A DNA stretch of 64,000 nt from Periweissella ghanensis (GCF_918814755.1 NZ_CAKKNT010000002.1:1-64000), one strand, 5' to 3'; shown: positions 52,784 through 61,832, counted from the stretch's first letter. Made by a program: numbers and translations. The notes: generated from the sequence alone by a model not told the origin.

Positions 52784-54205
52784 TTACCAAAGGCCAATCA
52801 ATTTCATCCAAAGTGAGCCAATCCCGACCCAAATGATGATGTAAAGAATTCCTAAAATAAAGTTCAAGCGCCACCAATCACCTTGTTTAACGTAGCCTGA
52901 ACCAAATAAAATTGGTGCAGGTCCTGATGAATAGTGAGTTGTTGAAGCAAGCAAGTTACCGAAGAATCCAAGCATTAAAGCGGCTAACATTGCTGGGACA
53001 TGGGCAGCTAAGGCAACCGCTAAGAAAGCGGCATACATCGCTGAAATGTGGGCTGTTGCTGAAGCAAAGAAGTAGTGGCTGTAAAAGTAGGCAACAACTA
53101 AAATAATTAACACCACAAACCAATTTAAACCATGTAAACTACTACCAATAATGTGTGATAACCATGGAATAAAGCCTAAAACATTGAGTTCACCGGCCAT
53201 CATAACTAAAACTGAGAACCAGAATAAAGTGTTCCAAGCACCAGTTTCTTTTAAGATATCATTCCATGAAAGCACCCCGGCAACTAATAAGAACGCAATC
53301 ACAATAAACCCAGTTGTTGTCGCATCAATCCCAGTCATCGCACCAGTAATCCAAAGAACCAATGCGGCTACGAAACCAATGATCATCATCGTTTCGGCCT
53401 TAGTAATCTTACCCATTGCGGCTAATTCACCGGTGGCCCAATTTTTAGCATCTGGCGTTGCTTTTTGTTCTGGTGGATAAAGTTTGTAAATCACAAAGGG
53501 AATCACAATCAATGAAATAATTCCGGGAACCAACGCGGCTAAGAACCAGTTCATCCACGTAATGGTAACCCCTTGCTTACCCGCAAAGGCTTGGACAATT
53601 GGATTCCCAGCCATGGCAGTTAAGAACATCGCTGCCGTAATCATATTGGCATGAAATTCAGTAAAAATTAAAAATGAACCAATCTTGCGTTCAGTTCCAT
53701 CAGCTGGATCTGATTTGAAAGTTTGCGCTAATGACTTGATGATCGGATACATCACCCCACCAGCCCGTGCGGTATTTGAAGGTGTTCCTGGGGCGACAAT
53801 CAAATCAACCGCTGATAATGCGTATGATAAACCTAATGTTTTCTTCCCAAAGGCCCGCACAAAGATTAACGCAATCCGGCGACCTAAACCAGTTTTAATA
53901 AACCCGCGTGAGATGAAAAAGGCCATCACAATCAACCAGATTGAACTGTTCCCAAAGCCAACAATCGCCTTTTCAACTGGTACCGTACCAGTTAACACCG
54001 TGGCGACAAAACCGAGTAACGCAATCCCACCTAATGGTAAGGGCTTCGTAACCAAACCAATAATGGTGGCGACAAAAATTGCAAACATATGCCATGCCAC
54101 GATACTCAATGTATATGGGCGAAAGGGCGCGGCAAACCAAATAATCAAACCAACAATGACTGGCGCAATGAATTTACGATAGTCAATTTTTTCTAATGAA
54201 CTCAT
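52784..54205 (-). CDS. DASS-family dicarboxylate/citrate transporter
   Basis: A 473-residue divalent-anion transporter (SLC13/CitT/TtdT type) with about 11-14 membrane segments. Paired SNT-type motifs occur as APGTPSNTARAGGVMYPI and FFGNLLASTTHYSSGPAPI. CitT and TtdT exchange an external di- or tricarboxylate for internal succinate. It is the last gene of the fumC-frd group, 30 bases past the fumarate reductase, so it probably imports malate or fumarate in exchange for succinate. Starts after AGAGGA. Confidence 0.87.
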   Translation of the reverse strand: MSSLEKIDYRKFIAPVIVGLIIWFAAPFRPYTLSIVAWHMFAIFVATIIGLVTKPLPLGGIALLGFVATVLTGTVPVEKAIVGFGNSSIWLIVMAFFISRGFIKTGLGRRIALIFVRAFGKKTLGLSYALSAVDLIVAPGTPSNTARAGGVMYPIIKSLAQTFKSDPADGTERKIGSFLIFTEFHANMITAAMFLTAMAGNPIVQAFAGKQGVTITWMNWFLAALVPGIISLIVIPFVIYKLYPPEQKATPDAKNWATGELAAMGKITKAETMMIIGFVAALVLWITGAMTGIDATTTGFIVIAFLLVAGVLSWNDILKETGAWNTLFWFSVLVMMAGELNVLGFIPWLSHIIGSSLHGLNWFVVLIILVVAYFYSHYFFASATAHISAMYAAFLAVALAAHVPAMLAALMLGFFGNLLASTTHYSSGPAPILFGSGYVKQGDWWRLNFILGILYIIIWVGIGSLWMKLIGLW

Positions 54206-54235
54206 CCCAATTTTCCTCTAATTAAGTATTTTTAC

Positions 54236-55630
54236 TTACAAACCTAGAACAAATTTTGCTGCTTGTTTCCCTGCTTGGCGACCAAAGACCACTGTTTCGG
54301 CAATTGAGTTCCCACCAATCCGGTTGTTACCGTGTAAACCACCGGTTACTTCACCAGCGGCATACAAACCGCTAATGGCATCTCCGTTGGCTGTTACAAC
54401 TTCGGTTAACGGATTAATTTTGACCCCACCCATTGTGTAGTGAATGGCTGGTTTAATGTGAATAGCATAGTAAGGGGCCTTTAAAATTCCGCGTTCCATG
54501 GCGGTGCTACGGCCAAATTCGGTATCGGCACCGGCCGCTTGGAAAGTATTCCATTGCGCCACGGTTGCTTCCAAGTTATCAGCGTCTAAGTGGGCTTTGT
54601 CAGCCAACTCAGCCAAAGTCGCGCCTTCCATTACCAAACCAATGGCATGATAGAAATCAATTGCCGTAAAGGCTTCGCGAATTCCTTGATCTAAAATTAA
54701 CGTTGCCCCATCTTCGTGTAAATCATTAATCGCAGCGGTCGCTTTATCACGGGTGGTCATTTCATTAACGAAACGTTGGCCAGCCCGGTTAACTAAAATC
54801 GCCCCTTCACCACGTACCCCTTCACCGATTAAATAAACGTGATCAGTATCTTGTTGAGCGGTTGGGTGAATTTGAATCTTATTCATATCCACTAACGTCC
54901 CACCAACTTCCGTTACCAATTTCATCCCATCCCCAGTGGCACCAGGGTGGTTAGTTGTCTTTAAATCAAGTAATTCAGGGGCATATTCGGCTAACATTTC
55001 ACGGTTTTGCGCAAATCCACCCGAAGCAATTAAGACCGCCTTGGCTTGAATTGTTTTTTCACCAAGCTTGGCGTTTTTAATTGTTAAACCAGTAATTTGA
55101 TTACCCGTTTTTTCTAACCGCGTTACTTCAGTACCATCAAATAACGGAATTTGTTTGAAGGCTAATTGCTTTTGTAACCCTTTAACTAAATACCCACCCA
55201 CGGCTGATTTATCACCGGGACGGTGGGCCCGTTTTTGGCTCATGCCCCCAGTAGCGGTAATATCCGTGAGGTTAATGTTGTGGTTGTATAACCAATCAAT
55301 AGCTGATTCCGTATGCGTGACAAAATATTCTAAAAGGTCTTTATCGTTGGTCCCGCCACCACCTTTTAAAGTGTCTTCATAAAATGAAGCTTGGGAATCG
55401 ACAATTTTATTATTTAATTGGACAAAAGTTTCAACCGCATTCATCCCAGAAGAAGCCCGGTTTGAATTACCACCTAAGACTTCTAATTTTTCAAGAATTG
55501 CGACATCCAAACCAAGTTCTTGGGCTTGAATTGCGGCCGTCATCCCCGCAGCTCCAGAGCCAATCACCACAAAGTCATAGGCATCTTTTAAATCAGCGAT
55601 ATCGGCTTTGGGAAAAATAAATTTAGCCAT
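54236..55630 (-). CDS. Soluble fumarate reductase flavoprotein, FAD domain only
   Basis: A 464-residue flavocytochrome-c-type fumarate reductase/urocanate-reductase-family flavoprotein. FAD motif GSGAAG at 24-29 with E48. Residues matching the fumarate site of Shewanella Fcc3 are present: H255 (IQIHPT), E290 and R294 region (NEMTTRD), R273 (GVRGEG), H397 (HYTMGG) and R437 (NRIGGN). It lacks the FMN_bind domain and heme domain that usually bring electrons in these enzymes. I use ATG 55630 after AAGGAG; the longer frame runs into the ribosome site. No signal peptide: cytoplasmic. It lies four bases after fumC and should reduce fumarate to succinate. Confidence 0.9.
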   Translation of the reverse strand: MAKFIFPKADIADLKDAYDFVVIGSGAAGMTAAIQAQELGLDVAILEKLEVLGGNSNRASSGMNAVETFVQLNNKIVDSQASFYEDTLKGGGGTNDKDLLEYFVTHTESAIDWLYNHNINLTDITATGGMSQKRAHRPGDKSAVGGYLVKGLQKQLAFKQIPLFDGTEVTRLEKTGNQITGLTIKNAKLGEKTIQAKAVLIASGGFAQNREMLAEYAPELLDLKTTNHPGATGDGMKLVTEVGGTLVDMNKIQIHPTAQQDTDHVYLIGEGVRGEGAILVNRAGQRFVNEMTTRDKATAAINDLHEDGATLILDQGIREAFTAIDFYHAIGLVMEGATLAELADKAHLDADNLEATVAQWNTFQAAGADTEFGRSTAMERGILKAPYYAIHIKPAIHYTMGGVKINPLTEVVTANGDAISGLYAAGEVTGGLHGNNRIGGNSIAETVVFGRQAGKQAAKFVLGL

Positions 55631-55634
55631 TTTT

Positions 55635-57026
55635 TTACTCCTTGTGTGAACGTTCAAGGTTCGTCATCGCCATGAAGTCCATCCATTCATCATATTGTGC
55701 TTCAGTTAAGGCGCCAGATGCTAATGCCGCAACTTTTAAAGTTGTGCCATTTTTATCAGCGGCTTGGGCAATTTCAGCGGCAGCATGGTACCCAATGTGG
55801 GGTGATAATGCGGTCACGGTCATCAATGAGTTATCTAATAATTCACGCATCCGGGTTGGGTTAACTTCAAGCCCGTGAATCATGCGATCAGCAAAGCCCG
55901 TCATTGTACCAGCCAATAATTCAGCTGATTCTAAGAATGCATCAATCATCACTGGTTTGAAGACGTTTAATTCAAAGTTACCTTGGCTTGAGGCCATCGT
56001 AATCGTTGTGTCATTACCAAACACCCGGACAGCGGCCATCGTTAAGGCTTCCACTTGCGTTGGGTTAACTTTACCAGGCATGATTGATGACCCAGGTTCG
56101 TTAGCTGGAATTTTTAATTCACCATACCCACCCCGTGGACCAGAAGCTAAGAAACGAATATCATTCCCAATCTTCATTAAATCAGCAGCTAAGGCTTTAA
56201 AGGCACCGTGAACTGTGTTAACTGCTGTGTGGTTAGCAAGGCCGTAGAATTTGTTGCTTTCGCCAGTAAATGGGAAGCCATAGACTTCTGAAACGGTGGC
56301 GGCAATCGCAGCCCCTAATTCAGTATTGGCATTTAACCCCGTACCGACTGCGGTCCCACCCATGGCTAATTCGTACAATTGCGGCCGTAAAATTTCTAAG
56401 TTAGCTTGGTTGTGCTTCAAGGCTGAAATGTACCCCGATAATTCTTGGCCAAATGTCAATGGCGTTGCATCTTGTAAGTGCGTCCGCCCAACTTTAATCA
56501 CATCCCAGAAAGCGTCTTGTTTGAGGCGTAATTCAGCAATCAAATGGGCTAAAGCTGCTTCAACATCGGCAACTGCCGCGACTGCTACAATGTGCATCGC
56601 TGTTGGGAAAATATCATTTGATGATTGTCCCATATTAACGTGGTCATTTGGTAATACTTCAATCCCGGTTTGGCTAGCCAAGTGGGCCACAACTTCATTC
56701 GTGTTCATGTTAGTTTGGGTCCCAGAACCAGTTTGGTAAACTGACAATGGGAAGTCCTTACGCAATTCAACATCATCTAATTTAAGTAACGCTTCAATCG
56801 TTGTAATAATCGCATCGGCGCGGGCCGCATCTAATGAACCATTGGCTTTGTTAGCTAAAGCAGCCGCGCGTTTGATATTGAGTAATGCGCGAATAATTGC
56901 TAGTGGCATCCGCGCGCCAGTTGGAAAGTTTTCAAGTGAACGTTGAGTTTGGGCCATCCAAGCGGCTTCAACCGGAACTTTTACTTCACCAATTGCATCT
57001 GCTTCAATTCGAAATTCTTGGGTCAT
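55635..57026 (-). CDS. fumC: Class II fumarate hydratase
   Basis: A 463-residue iron-free fumarase (EC 4.2.1.2) interconverting malate and fumarate. The superfamily signature GSSIMPGKVNP is present, with SGSGTQTNMNTNEV, NMGQSSNDIFPTAM and VGRTHLQDATPLTFGQE. It is placed between the LysR gene (12 bases before) and the fumarate reductase (four bases after), so in this context it supplies fumarate from malate. Starts after AAGGAG. Confidence 0.95.
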   Translation of the reverse strand: MTQEFRIEADAIGEVKVPVEAAWMAQTQRSLENFPTGARMPLAIIRALLNIKRAAALANKANGSLDAARADAIITTIEALLKLDDVELRKDFPLSVYQTGSGTQTNMNTNEVVAHLASQTGIEVLPNDHVNMGQSSNDIFPTAMHIVAVAAVADVEAALAHLIAELRLKQDAFWDVIKVGRTHLQDATPLTFGQELSGYISALKHNQANLEILRPQLYELAMGGTAVGTGLNANTELGAAIAATVSEVYGFPFTGESNKFYGLANHTAVNTVHGAFKALAADLMKIGNDIRFLASGPRGGYGELKIPANEPGSSIMPGKVNPTQVEALTMAAVRVFGNDTTITMASSQGNFELNVFKPVMIDAFLESAELLAGTMTGFADRMIHGLEVNPTRMRELLDNSLMTVTALSPHIGYHAAAEIAQAADKNGTTLKVAALASGALTEAQYDEWMDFMAMTNLERSHKE

Positions 57027-57038
57027 AACTTATTCTCC

Positions 57039-57932
57039 TTATTTATCGTCGAAGTTAATTTCATTAATAACTTCAATCATTTTTTGTTTTAGACAATTTG
57101 CAAAAGCGGATAACTGGTGATCTCGCTTTTGGATTAAATAAATATAGAAATCAAGTGGTTCATCAAGGGGCACCGTTACTAGATCACTACGCTCGCGGAC
57201 CGCTAATTCAACCATAATCCCAATGCCATTGCCAGCAGCAATTAAGCCTTGTTCGGTCATAATTTCGTTGGTAATATATGTGCTGCGTAATTCATCAATC
57301 ATATTATGTGCGATTAATTGTTCCACCAAAACCCGATGTTGCATAAAGCCTTCACCGACTGAGATAAAGCGTTCACCACGTAAATCAGCAAAAGTTAACC
57401 TTGGCTGGTCTGCTAATCGATGCTCAGGTGGTAAAACAACGACATATTGGCTCTTAGTTATATAGTGACTATCATAATTTTGATCATGTTCGGGCGTTAA
57501 GCTACCGACAAATACCATATCAACCTTATCATTATCAAGTAGCTCATACATATTACTTGAACCACTTTCTACCATATGAAAGGCGTCAATTTCTTGGGCA
57601 TTTAATTGCCGCATGATTTTTGGAAAGATGGTCGCCCCAATAATTGGTGGCACGCCGATACCGACTTTATGTTGATTGGTAATATCGCTTTTAATAATCT
57701 CGGTTTCTCGTAAAATATTTTTACTATGCTGAAATAATGTGGTACCCGCCGTCGTTAACTTAATTGACCGCGTACCGCGTTGTCGAATAATTAATTGTTC
57801 GCCTAATTCTTTTTCTAAGCGTTGCAAAGCATTCGTAATTGAAGGTTGTGATACAAATTTTTTGCGTGATGCGCCGGTAAAAGTACCCTCCTCGGCCAGC
57901 GCCACAAAATAATCTAAGTCATTAAGTAACAT
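57039..57932 (-). CDS. LysR-family regulator of the fumarate cluster
   Basis: A 297-residue LysR protein: helix-turn-helix at about 3-62 (FTGASRKKFVSQPSITNALQRLEKE), effector domain from about 90. It is encoded on the same strand directly upstream of fumC, 94 bases after the PAS gene, and probably has its own promoter in that gap (TATACT near 57975). It most likely responds to malate, fumarate or a related acid and controls fumC-frd-carrier. Starts after AGAGG. Confidence 0.87.
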   Translation of the reverse strand: MLLNDLDYFVALAEEGTFTGASRKKFVSQPSITNALQRLEKELGEQLIIRQRGTRSIKLTTAGTTLFQHSKNILRETEIIKSDITNQHKVGIGVPPIIGATIFPKIMRQLNAQEIDAFHMVESGSSNMYELLDNDKVDMVFVGSLTPEHDQNYDSHYITKSQYVVVLPPEHRLADQPRLTFADLRGERFISVGEGFMQHRVLVEQLIAHNMIDELRSTYITNEIMTEQGLIAAGNGIGIMVELAVRERSDLVTVPLDEPLDFYIYLIQKRDHQLSAFANCLKQKMIEVINEINFDDK

Positions 57933-58026
57933 AAATCACTACCTCTACTAATTAATTTTTTCACAAAGTATAACATATTTTAAACCTTGATTATATAATA
58001 GCTTATGGAATGTTAATTTTTAATAA

Positions 58027-58497
58027 TTATTTGTCAGCTTTACCCGCGTTAAAGACGGTTTTAACACCCCGGAAACCTTGAATCCGGCTAATATCACCGG
58101 TAAACCGTAATGTTCCTAAGAAAGTCCCATCAATATCGCGCACGGCGTAAAAATTATTGTAGATGGTCTGATTATTTTTAGGGAACCATTGTTCAAAATG
58201 ATCCGCAGCTCCTTGATGCAAATCAGCTAACATACTACTTACCGCTACTTGGTCAGTCTTTGGAAATAAACTGACAAACGATGCCCCTAATTCTGAAGTT
58301 GCATACCGTTCGATGCGGTGTTCATTATCAGAATAATACGCCAAGCGGTCATCAGCATCGGCAAACGTAATTTCAAATGGTAAACTATTTAAAATTTGGC
58401 GTAAACCGGTTAATGCCAAGTGCCCTGTGGGTAAGTTGATTATTCCTTGATTATCAACAAACGTTTTTTCATTTTCTACTTCAATTTGATCTACCAT
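58027..58497 (-). CDS. PAS-domain protein (DUF438 C-terminal type)
   Basis: A 156-residue single-PAS protein. LPTGHLALTGLRQILNSLPF, ITFADADDRLAYYSDNEHRI and FYAVRDIDGTFLGTLRFTGDI match the PAS_10-type domain found at the C terminus of DUF438 proteins, here without the DUF438 and hemerythrin-like parts. The conserved CHPP-like stretch of those proteins is replaced by LFPKTD, so any ligand bound through it is lost. It lies three bases after apbE on the same transcript. A flavin- or heme-binding redox role is possible but not shown. Confidence 0.8.
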   Translation of the reverse strand: MVDQIEVENEKTFVDNQGIINLPTGHLALTGLRQILNSLPFEITFADADDRLAYYSDNEHRIERYATSELGASFVSLFPKTDQVAVSSMLADLHQGAADHFEQWFPKNNQTIYNNFYAVRDIDGTFLGTLRFTGDISRIQGFRGVKTVFNAGKADK

Positions 58498-58500
58498 AAT

Positions 58501-59448
58501 CTATGCTTCCTTAATATAAAATGTGGGCTGAATGATTTTAAAATCAGCTGGATTAATGTTTACTAAGCGAATCGAGCGGTCGCGATAAATAAATATCGCT
58601 CCAAAGGGATAGTCATCAGCTTCGATGGGCCCATCATTGAAAAATAACCGCGTCGTTTCAACTTCACCATCAATTGATTTTGGTGATAAAACGGTCACAC
58701 TTGCAAGTTCGTTATCATGCGGATAACCGGTTTCCGGATCAATGATGTGGTGATACGTTTGGCCATTTGCCACTAGATGCCGTTCAGCCACGCCGCTCGT
58801 CACAATCGACATTGCCGGCGTGGTAAGTAATGCAATGGCTTCACCGTGACGGACAAGCGGATCGCGCACGCCAATTGTCCAGCGACCATCATCGTTGTGG
58901 GGGGCCGCATTTAGTAATACAATGTTGCCACCAAAATTAATGATGCCCGCCATTTGGCCTTGGGCTTGCCAATAATCTTTGACCCGATCAGCAATGTAGC
59001 CTTTCGCAATGGCCCCTAAATCTAGGGCCATCCCCGCTACTGGCAAGTAAACGGTTAGGGCATCATCGTCTAAAATAATGCCATCACTAACAATTTTTTG
59101 CCGAGCTTGCGTAATTGCGGCATCACTTGGTACTTGGGCGTCGGCAAAGCCAATATGCCATAAATTTACTAAGGGCCCAATCGCGGCATTAAAGCCAAAA
59201 TGTTGCTGACTTTCATAAACCGCTCGTTTAATTAATTGATACACAATTGGTGGCACGGCCACTGGATGATCCCCTGCCGCCTGATTAACTGACATGACCG
59301 CTGATTGGGCGCGATTAACCGTTAATAAATCTTCATAATGATTAACCAATGCAATTGTGGCATCAAGTTCATTAACTTGCTGGGTCCCAAACAAAGTTAA
59401 TTGATTAGTAGTTCCCATTGCATGCCAGGTTTTTTCAATTTTAATCAA
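58501..59448 (-). CDS. apbE: FAD:protein FMN transferase (cytoplasmic ApbE)
   Basis: A 315-residue ApbE (EC 2.7.1.180), which moves FMN from FAD to a Ser/Thr of a target protein. MGTTNQL at the start, LDLGAIAKGYIADRV, NFGGNI, TSGVAERH and HHIIDPETGYP are the conserved regions. There is no signal peptide or lipobox, so it acts in the cytoplasm. It starts at TTG, overlapping the TGA stop of the flavin reductase gene (TTTTGA), so the two are translationally coupled. Its likely target is the reductase's own C-terminal DATTGAS motif. Confidence 0.92.
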   Translation of the reverse strand: MIKIEKTWHAMGTTNQLTLFGTQQVNELDATIALVNHYEDLLTVNRAQSAVMSVNQAAGDHPVAVPPIVYQLIKRAVYESQQHFGFNAAIGPLVNLWHIGFADAQVPSDAAITQARQKIVSDGIILDDDALTVYLPVAGMALDLGAIAKGYIADRVKDYWQAQGQMAGIINFGGNIVLLNAAPHNDDGRWTIGVRDPLVRHGEAIALLTTPAMSIVTSGVAERHLVANGQTYHHIIDPETGYPHDNELASVTVLSPKSIDGEVETTRLFFNDGPIEADDYPFGAIFIYRDRSIRLVNINPADFKIIQPTFYIKEA

Positions 59449-60290
59449 AACATTGATGCACCGGTTGTGGCATCGGCTTCGACTGGGGCGGCAGTGGCTG
59501 GTGTAATCGTACCAACAACCGGCGCGGCCACCTTATCTGTCAACATCGTCTTTTCAACCCACCAACCATCACCTTTTTCAATAATTGCCGCATTGGCAGC
59601 GGGTTGAATAATCGTGGGGATGGTATCTTCATCAAGTGGTGAACCTGGCATGACACTATCTAATGAAGCATACCCTAAGTTAACAGTGGCGACATTGGTA
59701 TCACTAGTTGGCGCGGGTTTAGTGCGATCAACCCCTTCACCACACATCGGTTGCAATAAGCTTGCAAACCGGATGAAGTGTTGCATGATGGTTTCCAAAA
59801 AGCCAATCGTGTTCGCATCAGTTAATTCTTCCGTCGTCATATCAATGATTTGGGCGGCGGGCCCAACTAAAAATTGGTTACCTGGTAGCACTAAGGCATC
59901 TAAGCCTGGTGCATCCATAATTTGCCGTAAATGTTCTTGGGCGTTATTGGTTCCTTGGCGGCCTAATGATGCCCCAACTAGCATTACTGGTTTGTTGGTA
60001 AAAGGATGCAACGTGCCATAACTCATCCATTCAATAAATGACTTTAAGGCGGCAGTAATTGAGTGATCATATTCAGGGGTTGAAATAATAACTCCATCTG
60101 ATGCTTGAATTGATCGCGCAATTTCACCAATGCGCAATGGCGCTTCATCATCTTCGTTAAATAATGGTAAATCGGCGATTTCAATAATCTCGATATTAAC
60201 CTGGTCCTTAAAATGTTTTTTCATGAACCAAAGTAACTTACGGTTGTAAGATTTACGCGCATTGGTTCCGACAATCGCGACAAAATTCAT
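59445..60290 (-). CDS. Flavodoxin-fold NAD(P)H:flavin reductase with C-terminal flavinylation arm
   Basis: A 281-residue cytoplasmic protein. Residues 1-180 are an NADPH-dependent FMN reductase domain: IVGTNARKSYNRKLL binds FMN phosphate, STPEYDHSITAALKSFIEWMS is the family signature, and VGASLGRQGTNNAQEHLRQ follows. After a Pro/Asp-rich middle, about residues 245-281 form an Ala/Pro/Thr-rich tail ending in D273-A-T-T-G-A-S279-M-F. This fits the ApbE acceptor pattern D-x-x-(S/T)-G-A-(T/S), with S279 as the expected FMN site. First gene of the cluster, coupled to apbE. I infer that a covalent FMN on a flexible arm carries electrons to the separate fumarate reductase. Confidence 0.85.
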   Translation of the reverse strand: MNFVAIVGTNARKSYNRKLLWFMKKHFKDQVNIEIIEIADLPLFNEDDEAPLRIGEIARSIQASDGVIISTPEYDHSITAALKSFIEWMSYGTLHPFTNKPVMLVGASLGRQGTNNAQEHLRQIMDAPGLDALVLPGNQFLVGPAAQIIDMTTEELTDANTIGFLETIMQHFIRFASLLQPMCGEGVDRTKPAPTSDTNVATVNLGYASLDSVMPGSPLDEDTIPTIIQPAANAAIIEKGDGWWVEKTMLTDKVAAPVVGTITPATAAPVEADATTGASMF

Positions 60291-60380
60291 TCACTTATCC
60301 TCAAAATCTTAATTCGTTTGTTTTTTCACATGCTCAAGCTATGCCTTTATTAAACCGTATCCCACTAGTTATGTCAAAGT

Positions 60381-60398
60381 TTGTAAAACGCTTCACAA
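60381..60398. promoter_or_regulatory. Rex operator
   Basis: TTGTAAAACGCTTCACAA matches 13 of the 14 specified bases of TTGTGAA-N4-TTCACAA. It abuts the -10 element of the promoter for the flavin reductase gene, so Rex bound when NADH is low would block initiation. Confidence 0.82.
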
Positions 60399-60431
60399 GT
60401 TATAAACGTTGATTTATAGGGTTTTCAACGT
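60399..60431 (-). promoter_or_regulatory. Promoter and second dyad of the fumarate cluster
   Basis: On the minus strand TTGAAA (60423-60428), 18 bases, TATAAC (60399-60404). A perfect 7-bp dyad ACGTTGA/TCAACGT (60406-60412, 60425-60431) spans the spacer and could bind a second regulator such as the local LysR. Confidence 0.65.
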
Positions 60432-60530
60432 CCTATATATCTTGTATAAATTCAAATATAAGGCAGACTAATAATTTAATTTCATACTGTAAAAATATTT
60501 TTAAAATAGATATAGTGAATTAAAGCACAA

Positions 60531-60568
60531 AAAATAACCAGCGAAACTAAACTTTCGCTGGTTATTTT
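60531..60568 (-). terminator. Terminator of the lipoprotein gene
   Basis: AAATAACCAGCGAAA (60532-60546) pairs perfectly with TTTCGCTGGTTATTT (60553-60567). Confidence 0.85.
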
Positions 60569-60575
60569 ACCGTTT

Positions 60576-61658
60576 TCACTTAACACGATAGTAAGCTGAG
60601 GTTGCATAGCCCCCTTGGCCACCACCGACAATTAAGCGATCTTTGCTGACATCAGAATTATCTTCTGGTGCAATTTTAATGCCCGCCGGCGCAATCGCTA
60701 ATGGTTCAAAAGCACTCCCGGGACCACTTGAAAAATTACCAATCCCGCCTTCTAGCCAACCATTTGTAATATCGCCATTCGTAATGACTTCAGCATTGCC
60801 ATCCGAATCTTTTGGCCCATCAGTGGTTGCACCCATGAAACCTGAATAATGTGAACTAGTAGGTTTAATGGTAATTTGATTCGTCACAGTAATTTCTTTG
60901 CCATCGGTTGGATTTTTCCATGTTCCCACTAAACTACTGAAATTATTTGAATGGATTGCTTCGATATTTAATTTAGTGTCCGTATTCACTGGCAGCTTGT
61001 TGCTTGTTTGTGCATAAATACTAGAAAAGCTTGGCCCACTACTCCATACTTGGATTAAATTTTGACTTGTTCCAATTGATTTACCATCAATTTTGACGCC
61101 ACTATCAACTCCACGGGGGATGAATGTGATTGTATGATTGACACTCACGGCACCTTGGTTTGAAAATGATGCATCGAGCATTTTACCATCTACTTTATAG
61201 GCTACTGGTTGTGTCGCTGAATCAGCCGCAATCGTTGCGCCTTGTAAAACAAAACTACCATCCGAAATTGTATTTTGATTTACAAAAAGCTGCTCACTAC
61301 CATTTTCACGTTGATAAGCTTGTTGGCCATTACCGTCTTCGCGATTAACCGAAGTAGCAATTAATTGCCATTGCCCTTGTAAGCTACTAAAGTTACCTTG
61401 TTGAATTTGAGCCAAATTAAGGCCTGGTATTGCTGTGCTCTTTGGTTGTTGCGTATTTTTTTTACTACTTACTTGATGACTTGCACTTTTTTTAGGTGCT
61501 TGGCTACTAGCGGTACTGCTAGTTTTACTACTAGTGCTACTACTTTGGCTTGATGTGCTAGCACTATCGGCATGTTTTTGTGCGCCACATGCACTTAAAC
61601 TCAAAACCCCGATTGTTACTAAACCGATTCCGAGCAGCTTGGTTATCTTTTGTCCCAT
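60576..61658 (-). CDS. Lipoprotein with two DUF6287-like modules
   Basis: A 360-residue surface lipoprotein: signal peptide with lipobox LSAC (C24), a Ser/Lys-rich spacer (about 28-75), then two copies of a short motif of DUF6287 type, NLAQIQQGNFSSLQGQW (about 80-97) and NIEAIHSNNFSSLVGTWKN (about 232-250), each starting a beta-rich module. The C-terminal end YATSAYYRVK is also typical. Function of the family is not known; such proteins are common in lactobacilli and streptococci. Starts after AGGAG; monocistronic. Confidence 0.82.
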   Translation of the reverse strand: MGQKITKLLGIGLVTIGVLSLSACGAQKHADSASTSSQSSSTSSKTSSTASSQAPKKSASHQVSSKKNTQQPKSTAIPGLNLAQIQQGNFSSLQGQWQLIATSVNREDGNGQQAYQRENGSEQLFVNQNTISDGSFVLQGATIAADSATQPVAYKVDGKMLDASFSNQGAVSVNHTITFIPRGVDSGVKIDGKSIGTSQNLIQVWSSGPSFSSIYAQTSNKLPVNTDTKLNIEAIHSNNFSSLVGTWKNPTDGKEITVTNQITIKPTSSHYSGFMGATTDGPKDSDGNAEVITNGDITNGWLEGGIGNFSSGPGSAFEPLAIAPAGIKIAPEDNSDVSKDRLIVGGGQGGYATSAYYRVK

Positions 61659-61832
61659 TGGCTATCTCCTATAATTTTATTAATTATTCTATTCTATCAT
61701 TCTAATAATAAAACTCAATCAATCCGTTTAAAAAAATTTAATAATCGGGCAGCTTAAATTAAATTCTATTACGAAATTTATCCTTTTCACCCGCCCGCTG
61801 ACGTATACTAATTATCAAAAAGGAGCTTAATC

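Noticed and set aside
60381-60398. cre-like reading of the site before the flavin reductase
   Set aside because: Alignment to the cre consensus fails at four positions, while the Rex consensus fits at 13 of 14.
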